From positions 124,001-188,000 of the forward strand of contig NZ_JACHGP010000016.1 of assembly GCF_014202335.1 (NCBI RefSeq): a stretch of 64,000 nucleotides of DNA. The letters are read 5' to 3'. Below the pieces are notes generated by a model. That model saw nothing but the letters and a program-made list of their open reading frames with translations, made no database searches and was not told the origin of the DNA. The stretch comes from Mycobacterium sp. AZCC_0083 (GTDB lineage Bacteria; Actinomycetota; Actinomycetes; Mycobacteriales; Mycobacteriaceae). How positions within the stretch are numbered: the first letter of the stretch is position 1; the number at the start of each line of letters is the position of its first letter. The translations under genes and the position numbers were made by a program. This document shows, piece by piece, positions 10,192 to 19,946 of this stretch.

Positions 10192-13100
10192 TCAGCTGAG
10201 TCTCAGCGGACCCGGAGTCCACAGTCCGCTGCGCGTTGCGGTGCCGAGATCGAGCCGGGCGGGTGCAGCGTTCGGGTACCAGGGCGTCAGCTGCTGGAGC
10301 GCCCCCCAGTCGCGGAACCAGTCGTCGCGCAGATAGGTCGGCACTGGCGTGGCCCGCAACAGCAGCTCGGTGATGCCGAGGGGACCGCCGCCCAGGTAGT
10401 CCATCACCGGGGAGTTGGCCTCGGCGCCGAATCGGTCGGGCAGGATCCGCCACTTCGGCACCTCGGTGACGCCGTTCTGATGGCCGAACGGCCGCTGGCA
10501 GGGGAATGCCAGGCCGACGAGCCAGTCCAGCAGCACGGGATCGGTCGAGCCGACGACGTCTTGCAGGGTCTTCAGCTGCGGGATGCGCGGCGGCGTCACC
10601 GCGATCCAGTGCTGGGCAGCGAGGTCGTCGTCGGTGGCGATCAGCCGGATCTGCGTGGCCTCCGACGGGATGGCCGTCATGGGCGCGCGCAGATTGCGCC
10701 ACGCCGGGGCCGCGCCGACGTCGGCGAACCCGACGGCGCCGCCAGGTTGATTCCTCGCGGCCTGATCGTCGGTCGCCCACTGCACGACGACCTCGCCGGG
10801 GTCGAACCGTCCCGCGGCGGCCACGACCAACAGCGGGCCGCGCTCACCGCGGGGCGGCAGCCGGTACCAGCCCGACCGCAACGCCGCTGGCTGCTGTGCG
10901 CCAGCGCGCCAGCTGCCCATCACGGGGGTGCGCGCCGGGTCGAGGTTGTACGGCAACCGGGCCCGCGATCCGTTCACGCCTGCCGCCGCGGTGGTGCCGC
11001 CCTCCGTGCCGGGTTCGCTGCCGGACACCACGGAGCCGTCGGTGTCGGCGAAGTTGCCGCTGCCCTGCGGCTCCATCACGGGGTCAGCGGAGACGTCGGC
11101 GGGAATCCCGTTGGGGTTGAAGCCTTGTGCGGTCACCGCGCCGAGGGCGACGCCGACGGGTAGGTCGACGGGGGTCAGCAGGCCCGCGTTGGGATCCTGC
11201 TCGACCATCACGTCGCTGGCCAGGCCGCACGTCTTGCCGGTCAACGCGTCGAGGTTCGACCGGCCGACGGACCAGGCGGGGTACTGGGCGGTCATCGCCA
11301 GGGTCAGTGAAAGCACCTCGAACACGACGAGAAGCCAGGACGCAACGGCCAACGGCGCCTGCACGATTCGAGTCAATCGCCGGTCGGCGGTACCGGGAGG
11401 CGACGAGTCGCGACCGGTGAAGTGGAACCACGTCGCAACGAGCAGGACCAGAACGGACAGCCCGATCAGGTAGGTGGCGAAGGCGAATCTCCACTCCGGG
11501 AATGAATTCGACCACGGCACACCGAAGTTCGACACGTACCACCAGCCGTTCACGGTGGCGAACGACAGCGCCATCACGAACAGCACGGCTGCCGCGAACA
11601 GGGTTCGGTTGCGGCGCGAGCGCATCGCCGCGGCGGTGACTGCGACGGCGGCCAGCGCGCCGAGGCATCCGGCCAACCCGGCGAACACGCCGAAGTGGTG
11701 CGTCCACTTGGTCGGGGTGAACATCATCGCGAGGAACGAGATGATGGTCATGCCGATGATGCGCCGGCTGGGACCGGAGGCGGTGCCGGGAATGCGGCCC
11801 TTGCGCAACGCCGTCGCCACCGATATCGCCAATGCCAACAGCAGGGTGAGCACCGCGAACCGCCGTGCGACCGAGCCGTCAGGGCTGGTGGTGAACAGCC
11901 GCTCGTAGCGGATGTGTTCGTCGAACCAGCTCAGGCTCGGGCCCACAGCCGACTTGAACGTATTGGCCTGCAGTTCGCCGATCAGCGTCTGGTCGCGGAA
12001 GATCAGGATCGCCGTCACGGTGCCCGCGGCCAGGATCGGAGCCAGCAGCGCGAGGTAACCGAACCGCGAAGTATGGGCTGCGACAATGGTTTTCAGCGGT
12101 CCGACGGCGACCAGCAGCGCGCCGATCGCCGCGACGCCGGTGGGTCCGGAGAACAGCGTCAGCGCGCCGATGATGACCGCGATCGCGACCGGCAGCAGCC
12201 TGCTGGTTGCCACTCCGCGCTCGACCGAGCACCAGGTCAGCAGGATGCCGAGGGCGATGATGGGTTCGGGGCGCAGCCCGTTGTTCAGGGGCAGCCAGAA
12301 CGCGAGGAACATCCCTGCGGCGGTCCACGCCGCGGCGCGGTTGACCTTGACCGCGTGCCCGAGTCGCGGAATCACCTCGCGGCTGATCACCCACCAACAC
12401 ACCAACCCCATGAGCAGCGTTGGCAGTCGCATCCAGACGCTGGCCGTGGTGACGTGCGCCCAGAGCGCCAAGAGGTCGTAGTACCAGCCGAACGGGGACT
12501 CGGGGGTGCCGAACCATCGGTAGTAGTTGGCCATGTAGCCGGCGTGCTCGGAGAGCCGGGCCATGGTGAGGATGTAGCCGTCGTCGGAGGTGTTGGCACC
12601 GACGAAGTGCCACCACACCAGCATGGCGGCGACCAGCCCGTCGAGCGGCTTCACCGACCACCAGCGCGGGGGTAGGAAGCGCCGGTGCCGCATACCGTCG
12701 GCGGTGTCGAGCACGTGCAGGGCACCGAGGGCGACGATCGTCATCGCCACGCCGATGATCATCGCGAGCGTCTTGAGCAACGTCGGCGAACTGCTGTAGC
12801 GGGAGTCGATGGTGGCCGAGAACGTCATCTCCGGCGGCGCGGGCCCGGCCAGGTCGGTGAACACGCCGACGATCTGCGGCCGGAAGTCGTAACCACTGCG
12901 CTCACCGCGCAACGGCTTGCCGGGATCATCGGAGTCTGGACCCGACACCAGCCCGACGAACTCGCCGACCACCTTGTCGGCGTGCGCGGTGAACGTCAGC
13001 CGCTGGCAGGCCGGGCTCAGTACCTGGCTCAGCGGAGCGCTGACCACCGGCGTGTTGCGGACGATGACCAGAAGGTCGTTGCCGACCCGCTCGATCAGCA

Positions 13101-13383
13101 GCCCGCGGTCGACGGCCTTGGGTGCCTGCTTCGGGACGGTGGACAGCAGCACGTTGCGCGGACCGGCCAGCCCCGCCGCCGCGCTACAGGGGATGGTGAT
13201 CTGGAGATCGGTGGCGACGTATCCGATCAGGGGGGCGTCGACGCTCTGCAGCACGTCGTTCTGTGGCCAGTTGAGCTGGGCGGTGGTCTGCGTGACCGGC
13301 AGCAGGGGAGTGGCCATGGCCAGCAGTGCGCCGAGAAGCCCCGCAACGATGGCGACGAGGCGGGCGGTCCGGTGGTTGGTCAT
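10192..13383 (-). CDS. embC: Arabinosyltransferase EmbC
   Basis: A 1063-residue GT-C enzyme of the lipoarabinomannan branch. EmbC-type features are [10 protein letters not shown], the [18 protein letters not shown] block and [26 protein letters not shown]. The catalytic loop is [13 protein letters not shown], and the C-terminal domain is complete to TPGPLRLS. It is first in the C-A-B order, as in all mycobacteria. ATG 13383 ([12 protein letters not shown]) was preferred to GTG 13407 because it starts just before the first helix. It lies 54 bp downstream of aftA on the same strand. Confidence 0.96.
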   Translation of the reverse strand: MTNHRTARLVAIVAGLLGALLAMATPLLPVTQTTAQLNWPQNDVLQSVDAPLIGYVATDLQITIPCSAAAGLAGPRNVLLSTVPKQAPKAVDRGLLIERVGNDLLVIVRNTPVVSAPLSQVLSPACQRLTFTAHADKVVGEFVGLVSGPDSDDPGKPLRGERSGYDFRPQIVGVFTDLAGPAPPEMTFSATIDSRYSSSPTLLKTLAMIIGVAMTIVALGALHVLDTADGMRHRRFLPPRWWSVKPLDGLVAAMLVWWHFVGANTSDDGYILTMARLSEHAGYMANYYRWFGTPESPFGWYYDLLALWAHVTTASVWMRLPTLLMGLVCWWVISREVIPRLGHAVKVNRAAAWTAAGMFLAFWLPLNNGLRPEPIIALGILLTWCSVERGVATSRLLPVAIAVIIGALTLFSGPTGVAAIGALLVAVGPLKTIVAAHTSRFGYLALLAPILAAGTVTAILIFRDQTLIGELQANTFKSAVGPSLSWFDEHIRYERLFTTSPDGSVARRFAVLTLLLALAISVATALRKGRIPGTASGPSRRIIGMTIISFLAMMFTPTKWTHHFGVFAGLAGCLGALAAVAVTAAAMRSRRNRTLFAAAVLFVMALSFATVNGWWYVSNFGVPWSNSFPEWRFAFATYLIGLSVLVLLVATWFHFTGRDSSPPGTADRRLTRIVQAPLAVASWLLVVFEVLSLTLAMTAQYPAWSVGRSNLDALTGKTCGLASDVMVEQDPNAGLLTPVDLPVGVALGAVTAQGFNPNGIPADVSADPVMEPQGSGNFADTDGSVVSGSEPGTEGGTTAAAGVNGSRARLPYNLDPARTPVMGSWRAGAQQPAALRSGWYRLPPRGERGPLLVVAAAGRFDPGEVVVQWATDDQAARNQPGGAVGFADVGAAPAWRNLRAPMTAIPSEATQIRLIATDDDLAAQHWIAVTPPRIPQLKTLQDVVGSTDPVLLDWLVGLAFPCQRPFGHQNGVTEVPKWRILPDRFGAEANSPVMDYLGGGPLGITELLLRATPVPTYLRDDWFRDWGALQQLTPWYPNAAPARLDLGTATRSGLWTPGPLRLS

Positions 13384-13437
13384 CACCACCGCCGTGTCTT
13401 GGACCACGGGCGTAGATGTTAGTGGCAGGGCACGCCC

Positions 13438-15309
13438 TTACTTGCGGATGGCCAGCACGAACGGTCCGATGTCGGATACGTCCCAGCGGGGGTCGTCGAA
13501 CAGGGCCGCGTCCAGCGCCACCTGATAGCGGCGCACGTTGGGCTGGTTCGGGTAGACGTCGGTGGCCAGTCGCAGCGTGTAGGTGTCGTTGGCGCCGTGG
13601 CGCATCAGGAAGACCGTCGGCGGCTGCCACGGCAACCCGTCAAGGGACGCGATGAGCTGGTCGGGCCCTGTCAGCGTGGCCCAGCCCTCGATGGCGGCCG
13701 AGCGTTCCTTGAACTGGGCAAGCGGGTTGGCGTAGTGCGATGTCAGCCCCTGGAAGCCGTAGTACGGGAGATAGGAAAGGAAGCTGTAGTCGGCGGTCAG
13801 GACCACGGTCTGGTTGCGTGGCCTGCCGGTGACGTGGCCGATCTTGGCGTCGATTTCCGCGTAGTACTTCTCGGCGCCGGGCGGCCGACGGTCGGCGCGC
13901 TGGCCGCTGCCGTCGGTGTCGGTGTAGGCCACGGCGATGTCGGGGCGCAGCACGTCGGGGATGTCCTGGCTGAAGGTGACCGCCCCGATGGCGCCGACCA
14001 CGGCGGCGGCCGCCACGATGCGTCTGCCGGTGTCTTCGGCCCTGCGCGCCGCGATGGCCCGCGCCGTCTCGATGAACCCGAACGTGCCCGCGGCCGTCAA
14101 CAGCACGGTCAGAGTGGGTTGCAGGCGGAACGACAGCAGGGTGGTGCCAGCCAGCGTGGTCACCATCGACAGCAGCGACCAGGCGTAGACCGCAAGCACG
14201 GCGACGGTCAGCGCGCCTGCGCGGGTGGACGTGCGCACGCAGACCACCAGCCACAGCGTGCCGAGCATGCACAGCAGGCCGAGCAGCGTGAAGCGCAGCA
14301 TCGGGAACTCCAGCGATGCGCCCGCCGCGGGAAGGTAGTGCTGGGCGGTACCGGTGTCGGCGGGCACGCCCTTGAACGAGGCCAGCAGATAGGGCGCCCA
14401 TCCGATCAGCGCGATGGCGCCGGATATGGCGGAGATGACGACCAGCCGCAGTACTGGGTCGAGCCTGGCCCGTCCCGAGCGTGCGATGACCAGCGCCAAC
14501 CCCATGAGCGTCAGAGTGAAGGCGCAGAAGAGGAACAACAGTGTGTAGAGCAGCGCGGCGAACCCGAGGAAGAGACCGGTGGCGACGACGGCGGCCCAGC
14601 CGCCATTACGCGTCTTGCCCCTGAGTCCTGACCACGCCAGCACGAACACCGGCGGCAGCAGCACCGTGATGATGGCCGCATAGGGCTCGGTCGATTGATA
14701 CGCCAGCGTCGCGGCGACGGTGGCGGTCGAGACCGCGAGGGCGAGCTCGAAGCGAATCATCGCCGCCCACAACACCAGTGCGACCACGGCCGCCGCGGTG
14801 ATCGAGATGATCGCCCACGGCTTGAACATCTCCCAGGCAGGCATGCCCGTCAGGTCGGCCAGCCGTCCGCCGAGCCAGAACCAGCCGGGCGGGTAGTACG
14901 GCGGCAGACCGATGTAGGTCATGTCGTGCGGGGTGGCTGTGTCGGCGAGGCGGGTCAGGTACTCCGTGCGGAACTGCTGGTCGACGGAGATGCCGAACAG
15001 GTAGAGCTTGGTGGCGCCGAGCGGCATGGCGACGGTGACGACGGAGAACGCCGAAAGGAACACCACGGCCGCGATCCTGGCGAGCCATTGGCGGCCCCTT
15101 CGCCAGATCCACCCCGCACCGAACAGCCCTGCCAGGCACGCGAACTGGCCGACCGTGGTCAGCGCATGCAGCTGGTTACTCGAGTTGAAGGCAGGCCACT
15201 CGACGCGCGAGATCGCCACGAGGCCGACGGCGGAGATCAGCGTCGCCACCACCACGGCCGCCACCATCTGGCCGACGACCCGCGCAGGGCCGGCCAGCAC
15301 GTGTCCCAT
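13438..15309 (-). CDS. aftA: Galactan 5-O-arabinofuranosyltransferase AftA
   Basis: 623 residues, close to the M. tuberculosis protein. AftA primes arabinan synthesis by adding the first arabinofuranose from decaprenyl-phospho-arabinose to the galactan. It has about 11-13 hydrophobic helices, an early periplasmic DQQFRTEYL acidic loop after the second or third helix, and a soluble C-terminal domain with [28 protein letters not shown] 15309 shares one base with the dprE2 stop (TGATG), so the two are translationally coupled. A longer open frame to 15489 lies inside dprE2 and was discarded. Confidence 0.95.
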   Translation of the reverse strand: MGHVLAGPARVVGQMVAAVVVATLISAVGLVAISRVEWPAFNSSNQLHALTTVGQFACLAGLFGAGWIWRRGRQWLARIAAVVFLSAFSVVTVAMPLGATKLYLFGISVDQQFRTEYLTRLADTATPHDMTYIGLPPYYPPGWFWLGGRLADLTGMPAWEMFKPWAIISITAAAVVALVLWAAMIRFELALAVSTATVAATLAYQSTEPYAAIITVLLPPVFVLAWSGLRGKTRNGGWAAVVATGLFLGFAALLYTLLFLFCAFTLTLMGLALVIARSGRARLDPVLRLVVISAISGAIALIGWAPYLLASFKGVPADTGTAQHYLPAAGASLEFPMLRFTLLGLLCMLGTLWLVVCVRTSTRAGALTVAVLAVYAWSLLSMVTTLAGTTLLSFRLQPTLTVLLTAAGTFGFIETARAIAARRAEDTGRRIVAAAAVVGAIGAVTFSQDIPDVLRPDIAVAYTDTDGSGQRADRRPPGAEKYYAEIDAKIGHVTGRPRNQTVVLTADYSFLSYLPYYGFQGLTSHYANPLAQFKERSAAIEGWATLTGPDQLIASLDGLPWQPPTVFLMRHGANDTYTLRLATDVYPNQPNVRRYQVALDAALFDDPRWDVSDIGPFVLAIRK

Positions 15310-16088
15310 CAGATGGGGAGCTTGCGGAAGATCGGTCGCGGGATGTGCCGCATCACGGCCATCAGGTAGCGCACCGGCCCTGGCGCCCAGACCAGGTCCT
15401 TGCCCTTGGCGGCGGAGGCGACCGCCAACGCGGCGACGTCCTCCTTGTTCACCGTGAACGGGGCCTCCTTGGCGCCGGTGGCCTTCCAATGCTCAAGGGT
15501 GGTGGTGGTCCGCACCTGGCCGGGCCGGATGACCAGCACGTGAACCCCGAACTCGCGCAACGCCTCTCCGAGACCGAGGTAGAACCCATCGAGCCCGGCC
15601 TTGGTGGAGCCGTACACGAAGTTGGAGCGGCGCACCCGTTCGCCCGCTACCGAGGACATCGCGATGATCTGCCCGAAGCCCTGTGCCCGCATCTTCTCGC
15701 CGACCAGCACGCCGACCGAGACGGCCGCGGTGTAGTTGACCTGTGCGACCAGGACCGCCTTGGCCTGGTTCTGCCACAGCTCCTCGGCGTCGCCGAGCAG
15801 CCCGAAGGCGACGATCGCGACGTCCACATCGCCGTTGGCCCAGGCGGATTCGATGAGGGCGGGGTGGCTCTTGGTGTCGACGGCGTCGAAATCCAAGAAC
15901 TCCACGGACTTCGCCCCGGCTGACTCCAGCTGCGCGATCGCCGCTTCGCGGCCCGGCGCGTTGGGCAGGTCGGCGAGGATCACCCTGGCGTTGGCGTTTT
16001 GCAGGTACCGCTCGCAGATGGCAAGGCCGATCTCCGAGGTGCCGCCAAGAAGCAGGATGGTCTGCGGGTTTCCGGTGGCGTCGATCAT
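15309..16088 (-). CDS. dprE2: Decaprenylphosphoryl-2-keto-ribose reductase DprE2
   Basis: A 259-residue short-chain dehydrogenase and the second half of the DprE1/DprE2 epimerase that turns decaprenyl-phospho-ribose into decaprenyl-phospho-arabinose, the sole arabinan donor. The NAD(H) loop is [10 protein letters not shown] (13-22). Catalytic Ser is in AMSSVAG and YGSTK holds the Tyr-x3-Lys pair. The [13 protein letters not shown] tail is conserved in mycobacterial orthologues. An AAAGGG-type ribosome site precedes ATG 16088. It lies between dprE1 and aftA. Confidence 0.96.
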   Translation of the reverse strand: MIDATGNPQTILLLGGTSEIGLAICERYLQNANARVILADLPNAPGREAAIAQLESAGAKSVEFLDFDAVDTKSHPALIESAWANGDVDVAIVAFGLLGDAEELWQNQAKAVLVAQVNYTAAVSVGVLVGEKMRAQGFGQIIAMSSVAGERVRRSNFVYGSTKAGLDGFYLGLGEALREFGVHVLVIRPGQVRTTTTLEHWKATGAKEAPFTVNKEDVAALAVASAAKGKDLVWAPGPVRYLMAVMRHIPRPIFRKLPI

Positions 16089-16121
16089 GTGTGGGGTTGA
16101 GCCCTTTCTTGAAGGTTCGAG

Positions 16122-17534
16122 CTAAAGCAGTTCGAGTCGGCGGGCCATGTCCGAGGCGAACACGCCGTTGGGATCCGCCTTGCGGCGCACCGCAATCCAT
16201 TCGTCGATACGCGGATACATATTGTGGAACTTCTCGGCGTTCACTCGGGAGTCCTTGGCGGTGTACACCCGTCCACCGAACTCCATGGCGCGGTCGTCGA
16301 GCTCGTTGAGGAACTCGTTGACGCCGGGCTTGTTGGGGAAGTCCATGGCCACGTTCCACCCGGCCATCGGAAAGCTCAGCGGCGCACGGTTACCCGGACC
16401 GAACAGCTTGAAGACGTTCAGTGCCGAGTACTGACCGCTACTCTGGATCCACCGGATGATCGCCTTGAACTCGTCGAGCGCGTCCGGCGGCACCAGGAAC
16501 TGATGCTGCGCGAAACCTGTTGGCCCGTAGGCATATTGCCACCCCGTTGTCAGGTCCAGCATGTGGTAGAACTGCGTCAGGTTGACGATCTTGTTCTGGT
16601 AATTGCCGCTCATCCGGTAGAAGGCCTCGCCGACCAAGCTGAGAGACAACTTGTTCATGACGCTGATCGGGAAGAGGTTCGGTACCCCCGGTAGTTGGGG
16701 CGCGGCGAACTGCAGCGGGTTCTTGGCCAGCTTCGGCGGCAACTGGTCGAGCTTCGCCAAGCTGCCGCGGCTGACCGCGGCGCGACCCAGTTTCGGTGGC
16801 GGGCTGATCGAGTCGAACCAGGCACTGGAGTAGGTGTAGTTGTCCTCGCTGCCGTCCTGGTGTACCGCGACGGTCTCGTCCAGATCGGCGGTGGCGACAC
16901 CGTCCGCGATGAAGTAGGCGGTCTCGGTGCGCGTCATGGCGATGCGGGCGCGAATCACGATGCCGGTCAAGCCGTTTCCGCCGACGGTGGCCCAGAACAG
17001 CTCGCTGTCGGGACCGTCGGGGGTGATGGTGCGCACTTCGCCGTCGGCCATCAGAAGATCCAGCGACAGCACGTGGTTGCCGAAGCTGCCCGCACTGTGG
17101 TGGTTCTTGCCGTGGATGTCGGAGCCGATGGCGCCGCCGATGGTGACCTGCCGGGTGCCGGGCAGCACCGGCACCCACAGTCCGAACGGCAGCGCGGCCT
17201 TCATCAGCTGGTCCAGGCTGACACCGGCGTCCACGTCGGCGACCGCGGTATCGGAGGAGATGGAGTGCACGGCGTTCAGTGCGGTCATGTCGACGACGAT
17301 GCCGCCACCGTTGCAGGAGTGGTCGCCGTACGAGCGGCCGAGGCCGCGCGCCACGATGCCGCGGCGCAGGTATGAGGGGCTGCTCGAGCTGGCGTCGGCC
17401 ACCCGACGGACGGCCGTCGCGATCAGCTCGACATCGGGTGTGGAGAGCACGTGCGCCACGGTGGGCGAGGTACGGCCGAACCCGGTGAGGGCGCGCGGCA
17501 CGAGGGGGAGGTCGGCGTCGGGCTGGGTAGACAT
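16122..17534 (-). CDS. dprE1: Decaprenylphosphoryl-ribose oxidase DprE1 with Ala at the benzothiazinone Cys site
   Basis: A 470-residue FAD-dependent oxidase that oxidises decaprenyl-phospho-ribose to the 2-keto intermediate. FAD-binding half: [57 protein letters not shown]. Substrate-domain end: [13 protein letters not shown]. Counted back from that conserved C-terminus, residue 396 aligns exactly with M. tuberculosis Cys387 and is Ala (codon GCC at 16347-16349, context GWNVAMDFP). Cys387 is the covalent attachment point of nitroso-benzothiazinones, so intrinsic tolerance is expected. ATG 17534 was preferred to upstream GTG codons. Confidence 0.96.
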   Translation of the reverse strand: MSTQPDADLPLVPRALTGFGRTSPTVAHVLSTPDVELIATAVRRVADASSSSPSYLRRGIVARGLGRSYGDHSCNGGGIVVDMTALNAVHSISSDTAVADVDAGVSLDQLMKAALPFGLWVPVLPGTRQVTIGGAIGSDIHGKNHHSAGSFGNHVLSLDLLMADGEVRTITPDGPDSELFWATVGGNGLTGIVIRARIAMTRTETAYFIADGVATADLDETVAVHQDGSEDNYTYSSAWFDSISPPPKLGRAAVSRGSLAKLDQLPPKLAKNPLQFAAPQLPGVPNLFPISVMNKLSLSLVGEAFYRMSGNYQNKIVNLTQFYHMLDLTTGWQYAYGPTGFAQHQFLVPPDALDEFKAIIRWIQSSGQYSALNVFKLFGPGNRAPLSFPMAGWNVAMDFPNKPGVNEFLNELDDRAMEFGGRVYTAKDSRVNAEKFHNMYPRIDEWIAVRRKADPNGVFASDMARRLELL

Positions 17535-17573
17535 ATCAGTCACAGAGGGTACCGGGCGGGCTGCCGGCCCCAT

Positions 17574-17969
17574 TTACTTCAACCGAAAGATCACCGCACG
17601 CTGCACGACGAAGTTGATCACCGTGGCCGTGCCCTGGGCGATGACGAAGGCGACGGGCACCCGCCACGGCTTGTCGTCCCACAGCGTGTAGAAGAGGTAA
17701 TTGATGCCGACCTGAACGAGGTAGGTGACGGCGTAGAGGGCGCAGACCGCGACGAAGCGTGCCCTGCTTGGGGGCGCCTGGAACGTCCACCGTCGGTTGA
17801 TCAGATAGGCGGTCGTCGTGCCCGCGATGAAGCTCAACGTCTTGGCGACGTTGACCTGCAGGCCGAGCCGCAGGAACAGCACGTAGAGGCCGAAGTCGAC
17901 GATCGCAGACAGGCCCCCGGTGACGACGAACCGCCACACCTGCGTGGTCAGGCTCAGGTTGGGCGACAT
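17574..17969 (-). CDS. GtrA-family membrane protein (Rv3789 orthologue)
   Basis: About 131 residues with four predicted helices: RFVVTGGLSAIVDFGLYVLFL, SFIAGTTTAYLINRRWTF, the YAVTYLVQVGINYLFYTL region and VAFVIAQGTATVINFVVQRAVIF. GtrA proteins move or anchor polyprenyl-phosphate sugars. Rv3789 was proposed as a decaprenyl-phospho-arabinose flippase and later as an AftA-recruiting protein, so its exact role is disputed. Its place just upstream of dprE1 on the same strand fits arabinan synthesis. ATG 17969 is used; GTG 17984 would add five residues. Confidence 0.9.
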   Translation of the reverse strand: MSPNLSLTTQVWRFVVTGGLSAIVDFGLYVLFLRLGLQVNVAKTLSFIAGTTTAYLINRRWTFQAPPSRARFVAVCALYAVTYLVQVGINYLFYTLWDDKPWRVPVAFVIAQGTATVINFVVQRAVIFRLK

Positions 17970-17993
17970 GGGGGGCTCGGCCACCCGGGCAGC

Positions 17994-18173
17994 TTACGGG
18001 CTGTGGCCGTTCGTGCTCTCCCAGTACCATTCGGTGAGCTCGGTAATGCTGACCAGGAGCAGCGGGCCGGATTCGCGCACCAGCAGCGTGGGCGAGACCT
18101 TCGTCCGTATCACGTAGTCGTTGGCATGGTTCCAGAGCACGATCGGTCGGCTGTCGTTGTCGCCGTCGTTCAT
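17994..18173 (-). CDS. Possible small protein upstream of the gtrA-dprE1 operon
   Basis: A 59-codon minus-strand frame (MNDGDNDSRPIVLW to YWESTNGHSP, TAA stop) sits in the gap before gtrA. About 88% of its third positions are G or C, as expected of coding sequence here, and it reads as alternating beta-strand-like segments (YVIRTKVSPTLLV, GPLLLVSITELTEWYW). The frame stays open upstream to at least 18245. There a CTG is preceded by AAGGA at good spacing, so the protein may be about 83 residues. I do not recognise the family. It ends 25 bp before gtrA and could be its operon leader gene. Confidence 0.5.
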   Translation of the reverse strand: MNDGDNDSRPIVLWNHANDYVIRTKVSPTLLVRESGPLLLVSITELTEWYWESTNGHSP

Positions 18174-18268
18174 GCACTGTCGAAATCCGCCTCTGTCAGA
18201 CCCGATGACGACGCCACCGGGAGTCTGGAGTGACGGTTCCGTCAGGTTAGCGTTCCTTGGGGACTTCG

Positions 18269-19000
18269 TCAGGCCGGCGTGTTGCCGGCCGGGAATGCGC
18301 CGCTTGAGTTTTCGATGACGCTGCGCGCGGTTTCGCTGAGGTGCCGGTTGGTGCTTCGCGCCATCGTCCGCAACTCGACGAATGCCTGCTCCATGTCGAG
18401 CCCTTGTCGCTCGGCCAGCACGCCCTTGGCCTGCTCGATCACGATCCGGCTGTTCAATGCGGTCTGCAACTGGCTGTTGACCACGGCGCCGCGGGTCAGC
18501 ACCCGTTGGTGCAGGATGCCGATCGTTGCGACGTCGGCCAGCGCCTGGGCGACTAGGAGGTCTGAGTCGGTCATCGTGCCCGGTTCCTTGCGGAACAGGT
18601 TGAGCGCGCCGATGCGCTCATTGCGCAACCGCAGGGGAATCGCGACCACTGCGCCGAACCCCTCGGCTCTGGCGCGTTCGGCGAACTCAGGCCACCCGCT
18701 GGTCTCGGAGCGTAGATCGTCGATGCGAACCTGCTGACCCGTGCGGTAGGCCTGCATGCACGGTCCGGCGTCGGATTGGATCTGCAGCAGTTCGAGCAGC
18801 CGCGTTTGCTCGCTGGTGGAGGCCAGCACCTGTAGGCCGCCACGCAGGTCGGCGAGCAGCAGTCCGGCGGAGTCGGCATCGAGCAATGACACGCAGTCCT
18901 CGACCAACTCCTGAGCGAACTCCACTACGTCGTAGTCGTCGACCAGGGTGTCCGCCAACGCGACGAAAGCCTCCACCAGTGGGCGTTCTCGACCGTCCAT
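18269..19000 (-). CDS. GAF-ANTAR regulator (second of a tandem pair)
   Basis: A 243-residue protein with a GAF sensor domain (about 10-160) and a C-terminal ANTAR RNA-binding domain (about 170-235: LNSRIVIEQAKGVLAERQGLDMEQAFVELRTMARSTNRHL). ANTAR proteins act as antiterminators on paired hairpins in mRNA leaders. The GAF domain may sense redox state or a small ligand. ATG 19000 is preceded by GAGGAG at about 8 nt, better than the upstream start in the open frame. It lies 34 bp downstream of a paralogue on the same strand, so the two are probably co-transcribed. Confidence 0.9.
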   Translation of the reverse strand: MDGRERPLVEAFVALADTLVDDYDVVEFAQELVEDCVSLLDADSAGLLLADLRGGLQVLASTSEQTRLLELLQIQSDAGPCMQAYRTGQQVRIDDLRSETSGWPEFAERARAEGFGAVVAIPLRLRNERIGALNLFRKEPGTMTDSDLLVAQALADVATIGILHQRVLTRGAVVNSQLQTALNSRIVIEQAKGVLAERQGLDMEQAFVELRTMARSTNRHLSETARSVIENSSGAFPAGNTPA

Positions 19001-19034
19001 CACGATCTCCTCGTCTCCTTCATCACCATCATCG

Positions 19035-19760
19035 TCAATCCGCAAGTTCCGGCAAGGGTTCTTCGTCGGGTTCGAAGCGCAACCGCCGCTCGATCACGTC
19101 GCGGGCCACCTCCGTTAGTGGTCTGTCGTGGGCGAACGCGTACGCCCGTAGACGCAGATATGCGACGCGGGGGGGCACGGCGAGCTGAGCGATGACCATG
19201 CCGGTGGCCTGGTGGATCTCGCTCGACGACGGCGACGGAGTCCACCACGCGTCGGTCGCGTTCGTGTCGACGTCCTGCGGTGGCGGCCGGGACATCAGCA
19301 CCATGGTGACGATGTCGGCGACGGCCAGCATCGCCGTCAATTCGTCGGGTTCGATGGGCACCGGTTCGTTGCGATAGAGATCGAGAACGCCGACCGCGAT
19401 CGCCCCGATCTGTAGCGGGAACGCGAACATCGCGCCGTGCGCGTCGGGACCGAGGGCCGATCTGAAACCTGGCCACCGATCGAACTGCGTCGATAGATCG
19501 CCGACAAGGACGGGGCCACCGCGCTCTGCCGCGTCGATGGCCGGACCCTCGCCTGCGACGGCCTGGTGCGCCTCGATGCGCGCCGCGGTCTCGTCGGTCG
19601 CGCCCAGCGGCTCCCACGTCGTCGATGCGGTGCCGATGGTGAGCGCTGCCCCGTCCACCGGCAGCACCTTCACGCAGGAGACACATAGTTCTTGCGGACC
19701 GAGCGTCCCGTCCGGGTATTCGGCCAATGCGGCCATGAATTGCTGTGCCGTCGACGTCAC
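19035..19760 (-). CDS. GAF-ANTAR regulator (first of a tandem pair)
   Basis: 241 residues with GAF at about 20-160 (CVSCVKVLPVDGAALTIG, then AHGAMFAFPLQIGAIAVGVLDLYR) and ANTAR at about 170-232 (IHQATGMVIAQLAVPPRVAYLRLRAYAFAHDRPL). This is the shorter mycobacterial-type ANTAR in which HQATGMV replaces the more common IEQAKGV. It is divergent from the phosphonate operon across about 186 bp. A regulatory link to that operon is possible but not shown by the sequence. Confidence 0.9.
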   Translation of the reverse strand: MTSTAQQFMAALAEYPDGTLGPQELCVSCVKVLPVDGAALTIGTASTTWEPLGATDETAARIEAHQAVAGEGPAIDAAERGGPVLVGDLSTQFDRWPGFRSALGPDAHGAMFAFPLQIGAIAVGVLDLYRNEPVPIEPDELTAMLAVADIVTMVLMSRPPPQDVDTNATDAWWTPSPSSSEIHQATGMVIAQLAVPPRVAYLRLRAYAFAHDRPLTEVARDVIERRLRFEPDEEPLPELAD

Positions 19761-19920
19761 GCCGAACCGCTGTCCATCTACATCACTGGCCTCGATCGAG
19801 CACGACGCTGCGAGGACCGTGGCGAGGTGCTCACTCAGTATCGCATCGAGGACCCCAGAAGCGAGACCGCGAGTTCACCTGCATGTCACCTCATCGCCAA
19901 CATGTACAGTTATGTTCGAT

Positions 19921-19934
19921 CTTGGCTATACAAG
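19921..19934. promoter_or_regulatory. Operator candidate of the GntR regulator, tmpA copy
   Basis: CTTGGCTATACAAG has the palindromic arms CTTG-N6-CAAG. On the minus strand it reads CTTGTATAGCCAAG and matches the site at 22513-22526 in 12 of 14 bases. It ends 12 bp before the tmpA ATG and includes a TATACA that could serve as the -10 element (TGTACA 18 bp upstream as -35). A bound repressor would block transcription directly. Confidence 0.6.
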
Positions 19935-19946
19935 TAAAGGGAATCG

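Noticed and set aside
10139-10780. N-terminal extension of embA open to 10780
   Set aside because: The extension lies inside embC and does not resemble Emb proteins. Family members start just before the first helix, near 10138.
15310-15489. Longer aftA frame starting inside dprE2
   Set aside because: The extension is a shadow of dprE2. ATG 15309 gives the usual AftA length and a TGATG coupling.
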